From the NCBI GenBank assembly GCA_023480735.1, contig JAMCXB010000043.1:76750-140749 (forward strand): a stretch of DNA of 64,000 bases. The letters run 5' to 3'. The stretch's first letter is position 1; every line of letters starts with the position of its first letter. A program made the translations under genes and the position numbers. A model generated the notes under the pieces. That model had not been told where the DNA came from. It did no database searches and saw only the letters and a list, made by a program, of their open reading frames with translations. The DNA comes from Bacteroidota bacterium. GTDB lineage: Bacteria; Bacteroidota; Ignavibacteria; Kryptoniales; JAKASW01. Below, in pieces: positions 17,109 through 27,432 of this stretch.

Positions 17109-18367
17109 TGGACGAGCGTTACTCTCGTCTCACGATATTTTCCTGGATGCTCTTCGACTATGCCCGCACATCATTTTCAGTGATGATTAAGACTGTGGGC
17201 TTTGCCTTATACTTCAGAGAAGTTGTTGCGGCAGGAACGGGGCATGGTGACTTTTACTGGGGGCTTGCAGACAGTCTTTCGATGGTTATTGCGGCGGCGC
17301 TTTCACCTGTTCTCGGTGCGGCGAGCGATTACTCGCACAAAAAGAAAAGATTTCTCCTGGTTTTTGCCGGAGTCTGTGTTTTTGCCACGGCATGCCTCTA
17401 CTGGATTCAGAGGGGAATGATTCTTCCGGCAATGCTCGTTTTCATCGCGGCGAATGTCGGGTTTCAGGGAGGATATACTTTCTACGATGCGTTTCTTCCG
17501 GAGATTGCGCCGAAGCATCTCTACGGCCGTGTGTCGGGATACGGATTTGGTATGGGATACCTTGGAGCTCTTTCGATACTCGCCATAACATTCCCTTTCA
17601 TAAAGGGCGGGTTCGCGTCGGGGAACCTTATAAATTTCCGCACAAGCTTCCTTATAGTGGCCGGATTCTTCGCCATGTTTTCACTCCCTACTTTCCTCAG
17701 ACTTCGTGATCATTCGGGTGTTTACCATCGCAAGCTGCCTTATTTCCGTTTGGGACTCAGACGGGCTGTGAGGACTTTCAGGCGTCTCGGCCAGTACAAG
17801 TCATTGTCCAGATTTCTTCTCGCCTTCTTCCTCTATATCGATGGGGTCAACACTGTAATATTTTTTGCGGCTCTTTACGCAAGAGGAACTCTAGGGTTCA
17901 CGGAAGTGCAAGTGATTGTCTTTTTCATCGTTGCCCAGACAACGGCGATATTAGGTTCGATCATCTTCGGCATCTTGACAGATCACTGGGGCCCGAAGCC
18001 GAGTATAAACATATCGCTGGTAATCTGGGTTGCCGTCGTTCTATCCGCATTCTTCATTCAGACCAAAGGACAATTCTACGTCGTCGGACTTTTTGCGGGC
18101 ATAGCCATCGGCTCTTCACAGTCATGCAGCAGGAGTCTCATGGCTTTGCTGACGCCGCCGGAACATGCGGCGGAATTCTTCGGATTCTATGATGGTATAG
18201 CCGGAAATGCGTCTGCCATTATGGGACCACTTACGTTTGGTGCGATCTCTAGTTTTACAGGGAGCCAGCGCATCGCGGTCCTGTCCGTGCTGATATTCTT
18301 CCTGGGCGGGCTTATGTTGCTCCAACAAGTCAAGGTTGAATGGAAGAAACGAACGGAGACCGCTTGA
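17105..18367 (+). CDS. MFS transporter (UMF1/Atg22-like)
   Basis: SWMLFDYARTSFSVMIKTVGFALYF, multiple TMs, QSCSRSLMALLTPPEHAAEFFGFYDGIAGNASAIMGPL. Confidence 0.9.
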   Translation: MMDERYSRLTIFSWMLFDYARTSFSVMIKTVGFALYFREVVAAGTGHGDFYWGLADSLSMVIAAALSPVLGAASDYSHKKKRFLLVFAGVCVFATACLYWIQRGMILPAMLVFIAANVGFQGGYTFYDAFLPEIAPKHLYGRVSGYGFGMGYLGALSILAITFPFIKGGFASGNLINFRTSFLIVAGFFAMFSLPTFLRLRDHSGVYHRKLPYFRLGLRRAVRTFRRLGQYKSLSRFLLAFFLYIDGVNTVIFFAALYARGTLGFTEVQVIVFFIVAQTTAILGSIIFGILTDHWGPKPSINISLVIWVAVVLSAFFIQTKGQFYVVGLFAGIAIGSSQSCSRSLMALLTPPEHAAEFFGFYDGIAGNASAIMGPLTFGAISSFTGSQRIAVLSVLIFFLGGLMLLQQVKVEWKKRTETA

Positions 18368-18783
18368 GAGGGAATCTTTTAGGAATAATGGTGTTCGGTT
18401 TTGCAGTTATGAGTCTCGCATTTGAAGCAAATAAGTATATAACGGTTGAAGTACCAACTTATGCCGTGGAGGTTGAGAACGGGAGGCCTTTTACTTTCTC
18501 CGTTAAACTGAAAACGGCCGAGGGGGTCCATGTAAATGCCCAACCTCAAATATCCGTCAAATCGGAGACAGAAGGAATCTCTTTCAGAGTCAATACGATC
18601 CACAAGGACGGCGATCATCTCGATCCCGCAAAGCCTATCAATATAGAATGTGAAACCGATGGGTTGGCCACCGGGGCGCACCGCGCTAAGTTCATTTTGC
18701 GCTATACTTACTGTTCAGATACGGAGAAGTGGTGCCGAATGGGCAGCGAATCAGTTACTGTTGAACTAAAGGTAATTAAGTAA
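18340..18783 (+). CDS. membrane-anchored/exported beta-rich protein with C-terminal Cys pair (DsbD N-domain-like?)
   Basis: N-terminal hydrophobic segment, then EVENGRPFTFSVKLKTAEGVHVNAQPQ...RAKFILRYTYCSDTEKWCRMGSESVTVELKV. Confidence 0.6.
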   Translation: MEETNGDRLRGNLLGIMVFGFAVMSLAFEANKYITVEVPTYAVEVENGRPFTFSVKLKTAEGVHVNAQPQISVKSETEGISFRVNTIHKDGDHLDPAKPINIECETDGLATGAHRAKFILRYTYCSDTEKWCRMGSESVTVELKVIK

Positions 18784-19521
18784 TTGAAGCCCGTCTACTT
18801 CATTTCGGACATACACTTAGGTGCTCCTTCGCTCAGCACAGAATTCGAGGTTAAGAGAAAGAATGAGCTATTGAAGTTTATGGGCAAAGTTGCGAATGAT
18901 GGAAGTAGAATGATAATAGTTGGTGACCTTTTCGATTTCTGGTTTGAATATAGGTCCGTGATACCCAAGGACTATTTTTGGATTTACTCGAAATTGAAAG
19001 AGATGACCGATAGTGGAATTCCGGTGGACTACGTTGCAGGAAACCACGACTTTTTCTTGGGTGAGTTCTTCTCGAAATCTGTCGGGATAACTGTACACCC
19101 GGACGGATTCTCAGAAGAATTGAACGGCAAAAGGTTCCTGATCGTCCACGGCGATGGTCTGGCGATAAAGGACTCCGGTTATAGAATGCTGAAGCGAGTA
19201 TTGAGGAACGGGCTCGTGAATTCGGTGATCAGATGGATTCATCCGGACGTCGGCTTCCGGCTTGCAAAGGCATTTTCCAGGAAGAGCAGGGAGTACACAT
19301 CAAGCAAGGATTATGGTGAGGTTGACGGGATGATGGTGTTTGCCGAGAATAACATCAATGATGGATATGATTACGTGGTGATGGGACATAACCATGTTCC
19401 GAGGTTAGAGCATTTTGGGAAGGGCGTTTATATCAACCTCGGAGACTGGCTTAAACATTTTACTTACGGGATTTTTGACGGTAATCAGATGGAACTAGCG
19501 GAATGGGAATTTGAGAAATGA
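18784..19521 (+). CDS. lpxH: UDP-2,3-diacylglucosamine diphosphatase-like metallophosphoesterase
   Basis: FISDIHLGA, IVGDLFDFWFEYRSVIPKDYFWI, YVAGNHDFFLG, IVHGDGLA, VVMGHNHVPRL; TTG start. Confidence 0.88.
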   Translation: MKPVYFISDIHLGAPSLSTEFEVKRKNELLKFMGKVANDGSRMIIVGDLFDFWFEYRSVIPKDYFWIYSKLKEMTDSGIPVDYVAGNHDFFLGEFFSKSVGITVHPDGFSEELNGKRFLIVHGDGLAIKDSGYRMLKRVLRNGLVNSVIRWIHPDVGFRLAKAFSRKSREYTSSKDYGEVDGMMVFAENNINDGYDYVVMGHNHVPRLEHFGKGVYINLGDWLKHFTYGIFDGNQMELAEWEFEK

Positions 19522-21800
19522 AGTGGCGTTATTCAAAAGAGGAGATGGAGCGTTATTTCAACGACCCTGAATACAGGAAGTCGGCGCGGAAGAAAAGAAA
19601 GCTGAAGTCAAAAGAGAAGCGTGCGGCGAAATGGGGAATTTGGTCCGCTATCATTCTTCTCTTGATCGGATACACCTATTATGTGATAACGGGACTTCCA
19701 TCTTTGGAGGAGCTTGAGAATCCGAAACCAGACCTGGCTACCCGTGTGCTTTCTGCCGATGGACAGGTAATCGACCAGTTTTACCTCAAGAATCGAGCCC
19801 TGGTAAGCCTGAAGGAAATCCCGCCTTATGTCGTTCAAGCCCTTATTTCTACGGAAGACAAGAAATTCTACTCTCACTGGGGGATAGACCCGATCCGTAT
19901 TTTCAAGGCAGCTATTATCGATTTGGTGCACATGCGCGTGGTTGAGGGCGCAAGTACGATTACGCAGCAGCTTGCCAGGAATCTCTATCTTAATCAGGAA
20001 GTAAATCTCACACGGAAAATTCGAGAGGCAATAACCGCAATACAAATCGAGAGGACGTACACAAAGGAAGAGATCCTGTCGATGTATCTCAACGACGTTT
20101 ATTTCGGGCGCGGTGCATACGGGCTTCAGTCAGCCGCTCAGCTCTATTTCGATGAGTCCGCCTCGGATCTGACTTTGCCCCAGGGGGCGCTTCTGATCGG
20201 CATGCTGAGATCGCCGGGTATCTTCGACCCGATCAATCACCCTAAGCGGGCAATAGACGTTCGCAACCTTGTGTTAAGGAACATGCTCAACGACGGCAAA
20301 CTGAGCGAGCCGACGTATGAAGCGGCCAAACGTACGCCGCTCGGTATCAAATACCACAGCCCGTCATCCGGGCTAGCTCCGGCTTTCGTAGAAATGGTGC
20401 GGCAGCAACTGGAGAAGATGGCAGAAAAGTATGGGTTTGACATTTATAGGGATGGACTGACCGTCTACACTACGCTCGACTCGAGGATGCAGCAATTTGC
20501 CGATGACGCCGTCGACCAGCATATCTCGGAATATCAGAAATGGTTTGATACAAAGTGGAACTGGAAGGATAATCGTTCGACCCTGTGGGACGCAGTGGAC
20601 AGGGCGATAAAGGATTATCCCGATTATCGTGATGCGAGCACAGCTTCTGCCCGCGCTTCGATCTATAAGAAACTTCATTCGAGCCCTGCCTTTGTCGATT
20701 CCGTCAAACAGGCCGAACAGACAATCCAGGTCGGATTTGTCTGCATCAATCCGAAAACCGGTTACATCGATGCCATGGTTGGCTCGTCCAATTACAAACA
20801 GTTCAGGTATGGCCTCAACCACGTTACTCAGATAGCAAGGCAGCCGGGCTCCGCCTTCAAGCCGATCGTTTATACGGTTGCCATAGACAACGGCTATGCA
20901 CCGTCGTATAAGCTTCTCAATCAACCCGTTACGGTTATGATGCCTGACGGAACGCGCTGGTCACCCAGGAACGCGGATGGGGAATTCGGAGGTGAGGTCA
21001 CTATCAGGGATGCGCTCAAGTATTCAATCAATGTGGTTGCGGTGCGAGCCGTCCTTGGACAGGATGCAATAGCTCCGATAAATCAGGTAATCGATTATGC
21101 ACACAGGATGGGAATCACAACCGAAATACCTCCTTACCCGTCTATCGCAATAGGTTCGGCTCTCGTCATACCCATACAGCTTGTCTCCGCTTACGGCATC
21201 TTTGCAGATGACGGAATTCTGACGAAGCCAATATCGATCCTGAAGATTGAGGACAAGAACGGCAACGTCATTTATGAGAACCACGCTCAATCTACGGAAG
21301 TTCTGAGTCCCCAGACAGCATACTTGATGACCGACATGCTTCGAGGAGTGATAGATGGTGGTACGGGCGCAAGGGTGAGGAATTACTTCAATCTTGACTG
21401 TGCAGGTAAAACCGGTACGACACAGGATTACGGCGACGCATGGTTTATAGGATATACGCCGCAGCTTGTGGCGGGAGTCTGGGTAGGCTTTGACGATGAC
21501 AGAGTGCACTTCACCAATTGGGACGGGCAGGGCGGCAGGGCCGCTGCGCCTATTTGGGGAATTTTCATGAGGGACGTCTATGCCGACAGAAGTATCGGAC
21601 TTCCGATTACGTCCTTCGTTCAACCCGAAGGAGTCGTTACTCGTATGATATGTGCGCAGACCGGGATGCTTGCAACGGAATTCTGTCCGAACAAAATACC
21701 TGCGCTTTTCAATGCGAAGTACCTGCCGCCGGTCTGTAATGTACACACAGGTCCGCATCAGCGGGCGGTCGCTCAACCTACAGGTAAGATAGGGTATTGA
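19518..21800 (+). CDS. bifunctional penicillin-binding protein 1A/1B
   Basis: Transglycosylase: STEDKKFYSHWGIDPIRI, EGASTITQQLARNLYLNQE, EILSMYLNDVYFGRGAYGLQSAA; transpeptidase: RQPGSAFKPIVYTVA, SIN, KTGTTQDYGDAWFIGYTPQLVAGVWVGFDD. Confidence 0.97.
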   Translation: MKWRYSKEEMERYFNDPEYRKSARKKRKLKSKEKRAAKWGIWSAIILLLIGYTYYVITGLPSLEELENPKPDLATRVLSADGQVIDQFYLKNRALVSLKEIPPYVVQALISTEDKKFYSHWGIDPIRIFKAAIIDLVHMRVVEGASTITQQLARNLYLNQEVNLTRKIREAITAIQIERTYTKEEILSMYLNDVYFGRGAYGLQSAAQLYFDESASDLTLPQGALLIGMLRSPGIFDPINHPKRAIDVRNLVLRNMLNDGKLSEPTYEAAKRTPLGIKYHSPSSGLAPAFVEMVRQQLEKMAEKYGFDIYRDGLTVYTTLDSRMQQFADDAVDQHISEYQKWFDTKWNWKDNRSTLWDAVDRAIKDYPDYRDASTASARASIYKKLHSSPAFVDSVKQAEQTIQVGFVCINPKTGYIDAMVGSSNYKQFRYGLNHVTQIARQPGSAFKPIVYTVAIDNGYAPSYKLLNQPVTVMMPDGTRWSPRNADGEFGGEVTIRDALKYSINVVAVRAVLGQDAIAPINQVIDYAHRMGITTEIPPYPSIAIGSALVIPIQLVSAYGIFADDGILTKPISILKIEDKNGNVIYENHAQSTEVLSPQTAYLMTDMLRGVIDGGTGARVRNYFNLDCAGKTGTTQDYGDAWFIGYTPQLVAGVWVGFDDDRVHFTNWDGQGGRAAAPIWGIFMRDVYADRSIGLPITSFVQPEGVVTRMICAQTGMLATEFCPNKIPALFNAKYLPPVCNVHTGPHQRAVAQPTGKIGY

Positions 21801-21904
21801 TATGCTGTCGAATCCTTTGACTAAGTTTCACTGTGTCAAAATGGAACCCAGCGCCCCAGCAGCCATAGGATTTTTCGTCTTGCCTGCCGAAGTTAGCGGC
21901 GCTA

Positions 21905-22696
21905 TTATAACATCCCTCTGTATGCGCCGCCGTCGAACTGAATTGTTGCTCCGGTAACATAACTGTTTCTTTCGGAACACAAGAACGCGACAAAATCACC
22001 AAACTCCTCGGGAGTTCCTAACCTCCCCATAGGAATTTCTTTTACGATGCCCTGGAGAGCCGCCTCTTTCGAAATCCCCTTCTTAGCTGCGGTTTCTTCC
22101 ATCAAGTAGTCAACTCTTTTCGTGGAGACGTAGTATGGAGCTATGTTGTTTATCAGCACATTGTCGCGCGCTACGTCCCGCGAGATTGTTTTCGCCAGCC
22201 CGATAATGGCTGCACGAACCGCATTCGAGAGGAGGAGATTGTCGGACGGCTGCTTCACAGTCAAAGAAGTCAAGTTGACAATTCGTCCCCACTTCTGCTT
22301 CTGCATCGTCGGGATTGCTTTTCTAATTAGCCGGACGGTGCTCATTAGATTCAACTCCACGGCTTTTTGCCATTGTTCGTCGCTGAAGTCGAAGAAACCG
22401 CCTGCCGGAGGCCCGCCCGCATTGGGAACAAGAATGTGCACGGTTCCGAATCGTTTTATCACGTCGTCAAAGAGCCTGTCGATGTCATCCGATTGAGTGA
22501 TGTCTCCCTGGACAGCAAATGCGGTTTGACCCGTCTTCTTTCTTATTTCATCGACAGCGTCGTGAAGATTTTGTTTGTGCCTTCCGTTGACCACAACGCC
22601 GGCACCCTCCGCGGCGAGCGAAGCGGCCACAGCCTTTCCCAGCCCTTTAGTGGATGCCGCGACGACGGCAACTTTTCCTTTTAGTCCGAGATCCAT
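21905..22696 (-). CDS. SDR family oxidoreductase (FabG-like)
   Basis: GKVAVVAASTKGLGKAVAASLAAEGAGVVVNGR, VPNAGGPPAGGF, CSERNSYVTGATIQFDGG. Confidence 0.93.
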   Translation of the reverse strand: MDLGLKGKVAVVAASTKGLGKAVAASLAAEGAGVVVNGRHKQNLHDAVDEIRKKTGQTAFAVQGDITQSDDIDRLFDDVIKRFGTVHILVPNAGGPPAGGFFDFSDEQWQKAVELNLMSTVRLIRKAIPTMQKQKWGRIVNLTSLTVKQPSDNLLLSNAVRAAIIGLAKTISRDVARDNVLINNIAPYYVSTKRVDYLMEETAAKKGISKEAALQGIVKEIPMGRLGTPEEFGDFVAFLCSERNSYVTGATIQFDGGAYRGML

Positions 22697-22705
22697 ATCA
22701 TGCTC

Positions 22706-23344
22706 CTAATGTCTTGAAATTGCATCGGTGATGCCTACGCGAATCATCATTACGGCGATAGCCGCAAGAAACAATGAGGCAACTTTGCTGAATACGCGCG
22801 AGCCTGCGTCCCCGAGCAACCGAGTTACGATGTCACTGTAATTGAAAACCAAATAGACAATGGCAAGATTAACTGCCAGGGCGAGAGTCGCGAGAAAATA
22901 CCCGTAGGAATTCACGAGTATGAGAATGGTGGTCAATGCCGCCGGCCCCATTATCAGCGGTATTCCAATCGGAACCACCCCGACCGAGCCGCCCGGATCC
23001 TTTCTCTGTTGTTCGTGTGCAAAGAGGAGGTCGTTGACAGATAGAACGAGAAGTATTATTCCTCCTCCTATTCTGAAGTCGCTCAGCGTTATTCCGAGAA
23101 AGCCGAATATTTCCTTTCCCGCAATGATGAAAAGGACGGACACTGCCAGAGCAGCCAGGGAAGCTTCGATGATTAGTTTCCTTCTGCCCTCCTTCTTCAT
23201 ACCGCCCGTGAAACCTACAAAAATAGGGAGCACCCCAAACACATCGATTGCAACAAAAAGAGGTATGAAACAATAGAGGAAGTTGTGGTAGAAGCTCATA
23301 GACGAAATTATTTGTGAATCGACAAACTTGCAAGTTTCCGGCAA
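22706..23344 (-). CDS. MarC family integral membrane protein
   Basis: FIPLFVAIDVFGVLPIFVGFT, FRIGGGIILLVLSVNDLLF, VVPIGIPLIMGPAALTTILILV. Confidence 0.92.
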   Translation of the reverse strand: MPETCKFVDSQIISSMSFYHNFLYCFIPLFVAIDVFGVLPIFVGFTGGMKKEGRRKLIIEASLAALAVSVLFIIAGKEIFGFLGITLSDFRIGGGIILLVLSVNDLLFAHEQQRKDPGGSVGVVPIGIPLIMGPAALTTILILVNSYGYFLATLALAVNLAIVYLVFNYSDIVTRLLGDAGSRVFSKVASLFLAAIAVMMIRVGITDAISRH

Positions 23345-23356
23345 ACGGCTCCTATG

Positions 23357-24187
23357 TCACAATCGCTCGCTGTTAATTATCAGAAATGGGACCTGCATGG
23401 ACAGCGGGCCTGCTTTGTCCGCTACGGAATTCAACTTCTGTTCTATTCTTTTGAAGACTGCTTCGTGGTGATCTTCGGGAATTATCTCCTTCCAGGATGG
23501 CATGAACGCAACCTTGAAAAATGAGTGGTCCAACATCGCAGTGCCGTCCGAGAAATGATAGCTGAAGGTGTCTTTATACGTGGACACCATCCTGAAACCG
23601 TTCGATTCTAGGAGACTCAGGAATACATTGACCGGTTTACGCTTGGTGTATATGTGCTCATCCAATTTCCTCGCAGATTCTTGGAGGTCGAGATCCAAAA
23701 GGACCCCCCGAAATACTGCATAGAACTGCTCGAAAGTCCGGTCCGTGTTGAACGTGAACGAAAATTGCGCCCCCTGTCTTGAGACACGCCGGAGTTCGCT
23801 GAAGGTTTGCTCCAGGTTCTGGACGTTGTTGATTCCGTTGTTGGATAGTATGGAATCAAAATAGCCGTCCTTGAAGGGCATTTCCTCCGCACGCCCCTGA
23901 ACAATTTCAACATTAGTCAATGCATGTGCCTCAATCCTTTGCGCGGCCATGTGAATTCCCTCATCCCATGGATCGATACCGTATACTCTTGATGATTTTC
24001 CTAATCTCATAGCCAATTCTATAAGAGGGAACCCGAATCCACATCCAAGGTCGAGCACCCTCTGCTGCTTCTTATAACGGACGACATCGAGGAGGCGCAG
24101 GCCGAATGGGGTGGACCAGAAGGCCAGGTCGTCTGTTAAGGTATTCATATCCGCACCGTAAAGACTGTCGAGCTGGTAGCAAGCCAT
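23357..24187 (-). CDS. class I SAM-dependent methyltransferase
   Basis: RVLDLGCGFGFPLIELAMRLGKSSRVYGIDPWDEGIHMA...AEEMPFKDGYFDSILSNNGINN. Confidence 0.93.
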   Translation of the reverse strand: MACYQLDSLYGADMNTLTDDLAFWSTPFGLRLLDVVRYKKQQRVLDLGCGFGFPLIELAMRLGKSSRVYGIDPWDEGIHMAAQRIEAHALTNVEIVQGRAEEMPFKDGYFDSILSNNGINNVQNLEQTFSELRRVSRQGAQFSFTFNTDRTFEQFYAVFRGVLLDLDLQESARKLDEHIYTKRKPVNVFLSLLESNGFRMVSTYKDTFSYHFSDGTAMLDHSFFKVAFMPSWKEIIPEDHHEAVFKRIEQKLNSVADKAGPLSMQVPFLIINSERL

Positions 24188-24595
24188 TTAATCCATCCGC
24201 AGGTTAATTAAGCGACAAGACACAATGAAATTCGAACGATGCAGGTCATGCACATTCGGGCCGGTTGTGATAGTCAAGCAGCAATTCTGAGTGTCTGCCG
24301 AGTCAGAGGTAAGAGATATGGTACAGAAAACTGTGAACGCCCGACTGGAATGACCATCTAAAAAGTATATCCGGACGTCGACAGAGTCAAGCAGGCTCAC
24401 TGCGGAAATCTGTCTTCGAAGATCAGATGCGACGCCGCGCCAGCATGCCGTATAGATTTGATGTCGGGGTTATCATGACGCCGCTGAGCCGATATTCTTG
24501 TGGAGTCGAGAGCGTAACCTTTGCTTTCAGCGTTGATTGTTTATCCCCTATATTTTATATTTTTGGCGTTCTAAAAACACTACGGAGGTACTCGG

Positions 24596-25102
24596 TTGAA
24601 TCTTGAACAAATTGCCTTTCTAATCCTTGCTGTGGCTGCCATCGCCTCCGCCATCCTGATGATTACACGCCGGAACCCGGTAACGAGTGCACTTTTCCTC
24701 GTATTCAACTTCTTCATCATCGCTGTTCTATACCTGTTTCTCCGTGCACAGTTTATAGCTGTTATACAAATTACGGTCTACGCCGGCGCTATCATGGTAC
24801 TCTTCCTGTTCGTGATAATGCTGCTCAATCTTGGCGATGACAAGCTGCTAAAATGGAAGCTCAACTCGGCAAAAACGATCTCAGCGCTGCTGGGGATCGC
24901 ATTCCTTGTCGAGATATCTTATTTCGTTATGCACTTCACCTCAACCGCCGGGATGTCCCCGAACGCGGAATCTATGGGAACCGTCGAATCGATCGGCAAG
25001 GTTCTTTACTTAGGTTATCTCTTCCCGTTTGAGGTGACTTCTATTCTGCTCCTGGCTGCAATGGTTGGAGCAATATTTCTGGCCAAGAAAAAATTCGAAT
25101 GA
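24596..25102 (+). CDS. nuoJ: NADH-quinone oxidoreductase subunit J
   Basis: [58 protein letters not shown] start. Confidence 0.95.
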   Translation: MNLEQIAFLILAVAAIASAILMITRRNPVTSALFLVFNFFIIAVLYLFLRAQFIAVIQITVYAGAIMVLFLFVIMLLNLGDDKLLKWKLNSAKTISALLGIAFLVEISYFVMHFTSTAGMSPNAESMGTVESIGKVLYLGYLFPFEVTSILLLAAMVGAIFLAKKKFE

Positions 25103-25103
25103 T

Positions 25104-25406
25104 ATGATACCATTAGCATACTATATAGGACTGAGCGCAGTGCTCTTCACAATCGGAGTTGTCGGTGTACTTACGCTGCGCAACGCGATAGTAATCTTTA
25201 TGTCCGTGGAATTGATGCTTAACTCGGTGAACCTTTCACTTATAGCCTTTTCAGCATACTCGGGTAATCCCGCGGGTCAGATCCTGGTTTTCTTTGTTAT
25301 TGCCGTAGCTGCGGCGGAATCTGCCGTAGGTCTTGCTATCATCATCGCATTATTCCGTAACAAACTGACCGTGAATATAGACGAAGTCAACATTCTGAAA
25401 TGGTAG
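25104..25406 (+). CDS. nuoK: NADH-quinone oxidoreductase subunit K
   Basis: [50 protein letters not shown]...[17 protein letters not shown]. Confidence 0.96.
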   Translation: MIPLAYYIGLSAVLFTIGVVGVLTLRNAIVIFMSVELMLNSVNLSLIAFSAYSGNPAGQILVFFVIAVAAAESAVGLAIIIALFRNKLTVNIDEVNILKW

Positions 25407-25467
25407 CTGCTTACGCGGAGGGTCCCTTTCGAATGCAAGCACGAATACCTTTCTTAAAGGATGCTTT

Positions 25468-27417
25468 ATGCAAAATTTAGTCGTTTACGTCGTTATCCTC
25501 CCAATTGTTGGCGTATTAATAAACGGACTCCTCGGAAGTCCTATACAGAAAAGATTCGGCGAAAAAGCTGTCGGGATAATAGGCAGTGCCACCATAGGTC
25601 TTTCTTTTATCTTTGCCGTTCTCATTTTTGTTAATCTCCTGAGTGACCCGTCGAGTGCGCGAAGCCACGTCATGGACCTTTATACCTGGATGGCTGCCGG
25701 TAACCTCCGGGTCAGCGTCTCGTATTTGATCGACCCGCTTTCAATCGTGATGCTGCTAATCGTTACCGGTGTAAGCTTCCTTATCCACGTCTATTCGATA
25801 GGTTACATGCATGGTGACAGAGGCGTATTCAGGTTCTTCACCTATCTGAACCTCTTCGTCTTTGCCATGCTGAATCTTATACTTGCCGACAACTACCTTT
25901 TGATGTTTCTCGGCTGGGAAGGCGTCGGACTCTGCTCCTATCTGTTGATTGGTTTCTGGTATGACAGGAAGTTCGAGGGTGTCAACATCACTTGGACAGG
26001 CGACGCAGGGATGAAGGCGTTCATTGTGAACCGAATCGGTGATTTTGCGTTCCTTATCGGCTTGTTTCTGCTCTTCCAGAACTTTGGCACATTCAATTTT
26101 GATACAATCTTCGGTACGGCCGCCGGACATTTCAGTTCGGGAAGCACGACGGTAACGTGGATCACGATGCTTCTCTTTATCGGGGCCACCGGAAAAAGCG
26201 CACAGATACCACTGTACATATGGCTGCCGGATGCTATGGCGGGTCCAACTCCGGTTTCCGCCCTTATCCATGCCGCAACCATGGTCACGGCAGGAGTCTA
26301 CATGATTGCAAGGAGTTCGATACTCTTTGCACTGGCGCCGACCACAATGCTTGTTGTTGCGATAGTAGGCGCGGTTACTGCAATGTATGCGGCGTCGATG
26401 GGTCTCGTTCAGAACGATATCAAGAAGGTGCTTGCTTACTCTACGATAAGCCAACTCGGCTATATGTTCCTTGCGATGGGGGTGGGCGCATTTAGTGCGG
26501 GCATCTTTCATCTTATGACGCATGCGTTCTTCAAGGCACTTCTGTTTCTCGGTGCGGGCGCCATCATTCATGCCTTGCATGAGAACCAGGACCTGAGGAA
26601 TATGGGCGGCCTGAAATCGCTCATGCCCGGCACCTACAAGACGTTCTTGCTGGCGAGCCTTGCTATCTCCGGTATTCCTCCGTTGTCCGGTTTCTTCAGC
26701 AAAGACGAGATACTCGGCCGCGCGTTTGCGAGCTCCGCCATTCTATGGTTTATAGGTGTGCTCACCGCCTTCCTGACTGCTTTATATATCTTCAGACTCT
26801 TCATCCTGGCATTTGAAGGGAAGCCGAGATTTGATGTTCACCACATTCATGTTCACGACGCGCCGAAAACTATGTTGATTCCCTTATGGGCGCTTGGAAT
26901 ACTCTCGGTAATTGGCGGGTGGATCGGGATCCCCGCTATACTCGGCGGAGGAGACACTTTTGACAGGTTTCTCGAACCCGTCTTTGAGAATGCGCAGGCC
27001 GCGATGCCTTCACTCTTTATTGTAGAACCTTCTACGGAATACATCCTGATGGCTGTCTCCATTTTGATGGCCATTGGCGGAGTCTACCTCGCTTACCGAG
27101 CCTACCTCAAGAACCCGGAGCTGTCTGCGAAGCTTAGAAAGGCAGCCGGCGATATGTACGATATCATCCTGAATAAATACTACATCGACGAAATTTACCA
27201 GGCTGTAATAGTAAAACCGATTGTCTATGTCAGCGACAGATACTTGTGGCACGGCATCGATGAAATCCTGATAGACGGTTCTGTGAATGGCACCGGCAAG
27301 ACCGTAAGATTCTTCGGCCGAGTCGTTCGGAAGATACAGACCGGGTTTGTACAGAACTATGCTTTGACCTTTGTAATCGGTATCATCATAATAATTGGAT
27401 ACATAATCCTGAAGTAA
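25468..27417 (+). CDS. nuoL: NADH-quinone oxidoreductase subunit L
   Basis: FLGWEGVGLCSYLLIGFWY, LPDAMAGPTPVSALIHAATMVTAGVYMIAR, YSTISQLGYMFLAMGVGAFSAGIFHLMTHAFFKALLFLGAG. Confidence 0.97.
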   Translation: MQNLVVYVVILPIVGVLINGLLGSPIQKRFGEKAVGIIGSATIGLSFIFAVLIFVNLLSDPSSARSHVMDLYTWMAAGNLRVSVSYLIDPLSIVMLLIVTGVSFLIHVYSIGYMHGDRGVFRFFTYLNLFVFAMLNLILADNYLLMFLGWEGVGLCSYLLIGFWYDRKFEGVNITWTGDAGMKAFIVNRIGDFAFLIGLFLLFQNFGTFNFDTIFGTAAGHFSSGSTTVTWITMLLFIGATGKSAQIPLYIWLPDAMAGPTPVSALIHAATMVTAGVYMIARSSILFALAPTTMLVVAIVGAVTAMYAASMGLVQNDIKKVLAYSTISQLGYMFLAMGVGAFSAGIFHLMTHAFFKALLFLGAGAIIHALHENQDLRNMGGLKSLMPGTYKTFLLASLAISGIPPLSGFFSKDEILGRAFASSAILWFIGVLTAFLTALYIFRLFILAFEGKPRFDVHHIHVHDAPKTMLIPLWALGILSVIGGWIGIPAILGGGDTFDRFLEPVFENAQAAMPSLFIVEPSTEYILMAVSILMAIGGVYLAYRAYLKNPELSAKLRKAAGDMYDIILNKYYIDEIYQAVIVKPIVYVSDRYLWHGIDEILIDGSVNGTGKTVRFFGRVVRKIQTGFVQNYALTFVIGIIIIIGYIILK

Positions 27418-27432
27418 TCTGAGAACAACGAA

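Noticed and set aside
21024-21776. 250-aa minus-strand ORF
   Set aside because: Antisense to the PBP1A transpeptidase domain.
24188-24400. 70-aa minus-strand ORF abutting the methyltransferase
   Set aside because: No recognisable family, Cys/Ser/Thr-rich; insufficient support to call a gene.
25756-26580. 274-aa minus-strand ORF
   Set aside because: Antisense to nuoL; His/Arg-rich low-complexity translation typical of a shadow ORF.
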